This document shows, piece by piece, positions 5,807 to 5,885 of a DNA stretch of 5,885 nucleotides. The DNA is from an uncultured Campylobacter sp. (lineage in GTDB: Bacteria; Campylobacterota; Campylobacteria; Campylobacterales; Campylobacteraceae). The translations under genes were made by a program, and so were the position numbers. The stretch spans positions 1 through 5,885 of the forward strand of contig NZ_CALKTQ010000042.1 of assembly GCF_937997465.1 (NCBI RefSeq). Direction: 5' to 3'. The notes beneath the pieces are model-generated. The model searched no databases. It had not been told where the DNA came from and saw only the letters and a program-made list of their open reading frames with translations. Positions within the stretch are counted from its first letter, which is position 1. The number at the start of each line of letters is the position of its first letter.

Positions 5807-5878
5807 CACCTTAAACGTGCAGTGGGGTTAGAGAGGGCTTGGGAGAGGAAGGGGCGACGCTCTACTTCGCTTTGCTCG
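5789..5878. repeat. Imperfect inverted repeat reaching the window end
   Basis: CGAGCAAAGC (5789-5798) and GTCGCC (5802-5807) are matched in inverted orientation by GGCGAC (5853-5858) and GCTTTGCTCG (5869-5878). The outer ten and inner six bases are perfect, with unequal gaps between them. The short words GCGACGC and GCTTTGC also recur as direct copies (5776 and 5854; 5781 and 5869). This nested reuse is typical of a small palindromic intergenic repeat (REP or MITE-like) rather than of coding DNA. The element may continue past the window. Confidence 0.45.
5824..5854 (+). other. Putative G-quadruplex motif
   Basis: Four runs of at least three G's (5824-5827, 5835-5837, 5841-5843, 5851-5854) are separated by loops of 7, 3 and 7 bases, which meets the common G3+N1-7 pattern. 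It lies between the arms of the inverted repeat described above. Folding is not shown by the sequence alone. Confidence 0.45.
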
Positions 5879-5885
5879 TAGCTGC

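Larger units (their letters stand above)
5563..5885. other. Non-coding stretch downstream of the operon
   Basis: No open frame with a credible start and ribosome binding site is seen on either strand in these bases. Bases 5575-5775 are AT-rich with many AAATTT hexamers and T-runs, as is usual for Campylobacter intergenic DNA. From 5776 to the window end the composition turns GC-rich and repeat-like. No tRNA cloverleaf or rRNA sequence was recognised. The sequence may be the leader of, or the gap before, a gene beyond the window. Confidence 0.6.

Noticed and set aside
5776..5885. CRISPR array or tRNA at the right end
   Set aside because: There is no regular repeat-spacer pattern and no cloverleaf; the repeats are nested inverted words instead.

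Overview
The window looks like a piece of a Campylobacter-type (Campylobacterota) chromosome, probably from the oral or gut anaerobic/microaerophilic species (C. showae / C. rectus / C. curvus-like). The grounds are the dense one-strand gene packing, the very frequent AAATTT hexamer inside and between genes, the gene set, and a base composition richer in G+C than C. jejuni. The species is an inference and was not tested.

Bases 1-5535 are one tightly packed plus-strand gene run for haem acquisition and, most likely, oxygen-independent haem breakdown. In order: the C-terminal end of a TonB-dependent outer-membrane receptor (1-435, cut by the window edge); a FecCD/BtuC-type permease (425-1405); its ATPase (1407-2174); its periplasmic binding protein (2205-3026); a TonB-like energy transducer (3026-3805); a radical-SAM protein of the HemN superfamily that best fits the ChuW/HutW anaerobic haem-degradation group (3806-5029); and a small flavodoxin-family protein resembling BilS/HmuF-type flavodoxins (5026-5535). 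Gaps are 0-30 bases, and four junctions overlap (11, 1 and 4 bases) or abut, so co-transcription and translational coupling are likely. The promoter must lie upstream of the window.

Reading the genes as a pathway: the receptor, powered by the locally encoded TonB, brings haem across the outer membrane. The binding protein and ABC transporter move it to the cytoplasm. The radical-SAM enzyme could open the porphyrin ring without O2, and the flavodoxin could supply electrons, carry haem, or reduce the linear tetrapyrrole product. No O2-dependent haem oxygenase (ChuZ type), no ChuX/ChuY homologue and no ExbB/ExbD is seen here. The haem assignment of the transporter rests mainly on this context.

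Bases 5536-5885 (350 bases) hold no convincing gene. They contain a strong hairpin directly after the last stop codon, an AT-rich perfect dyad, a GC-rich hairpin, a longer inverted repeat that runs towards the window edge, and a G-run cluster that fits the canonical G-quadruplex pattern.
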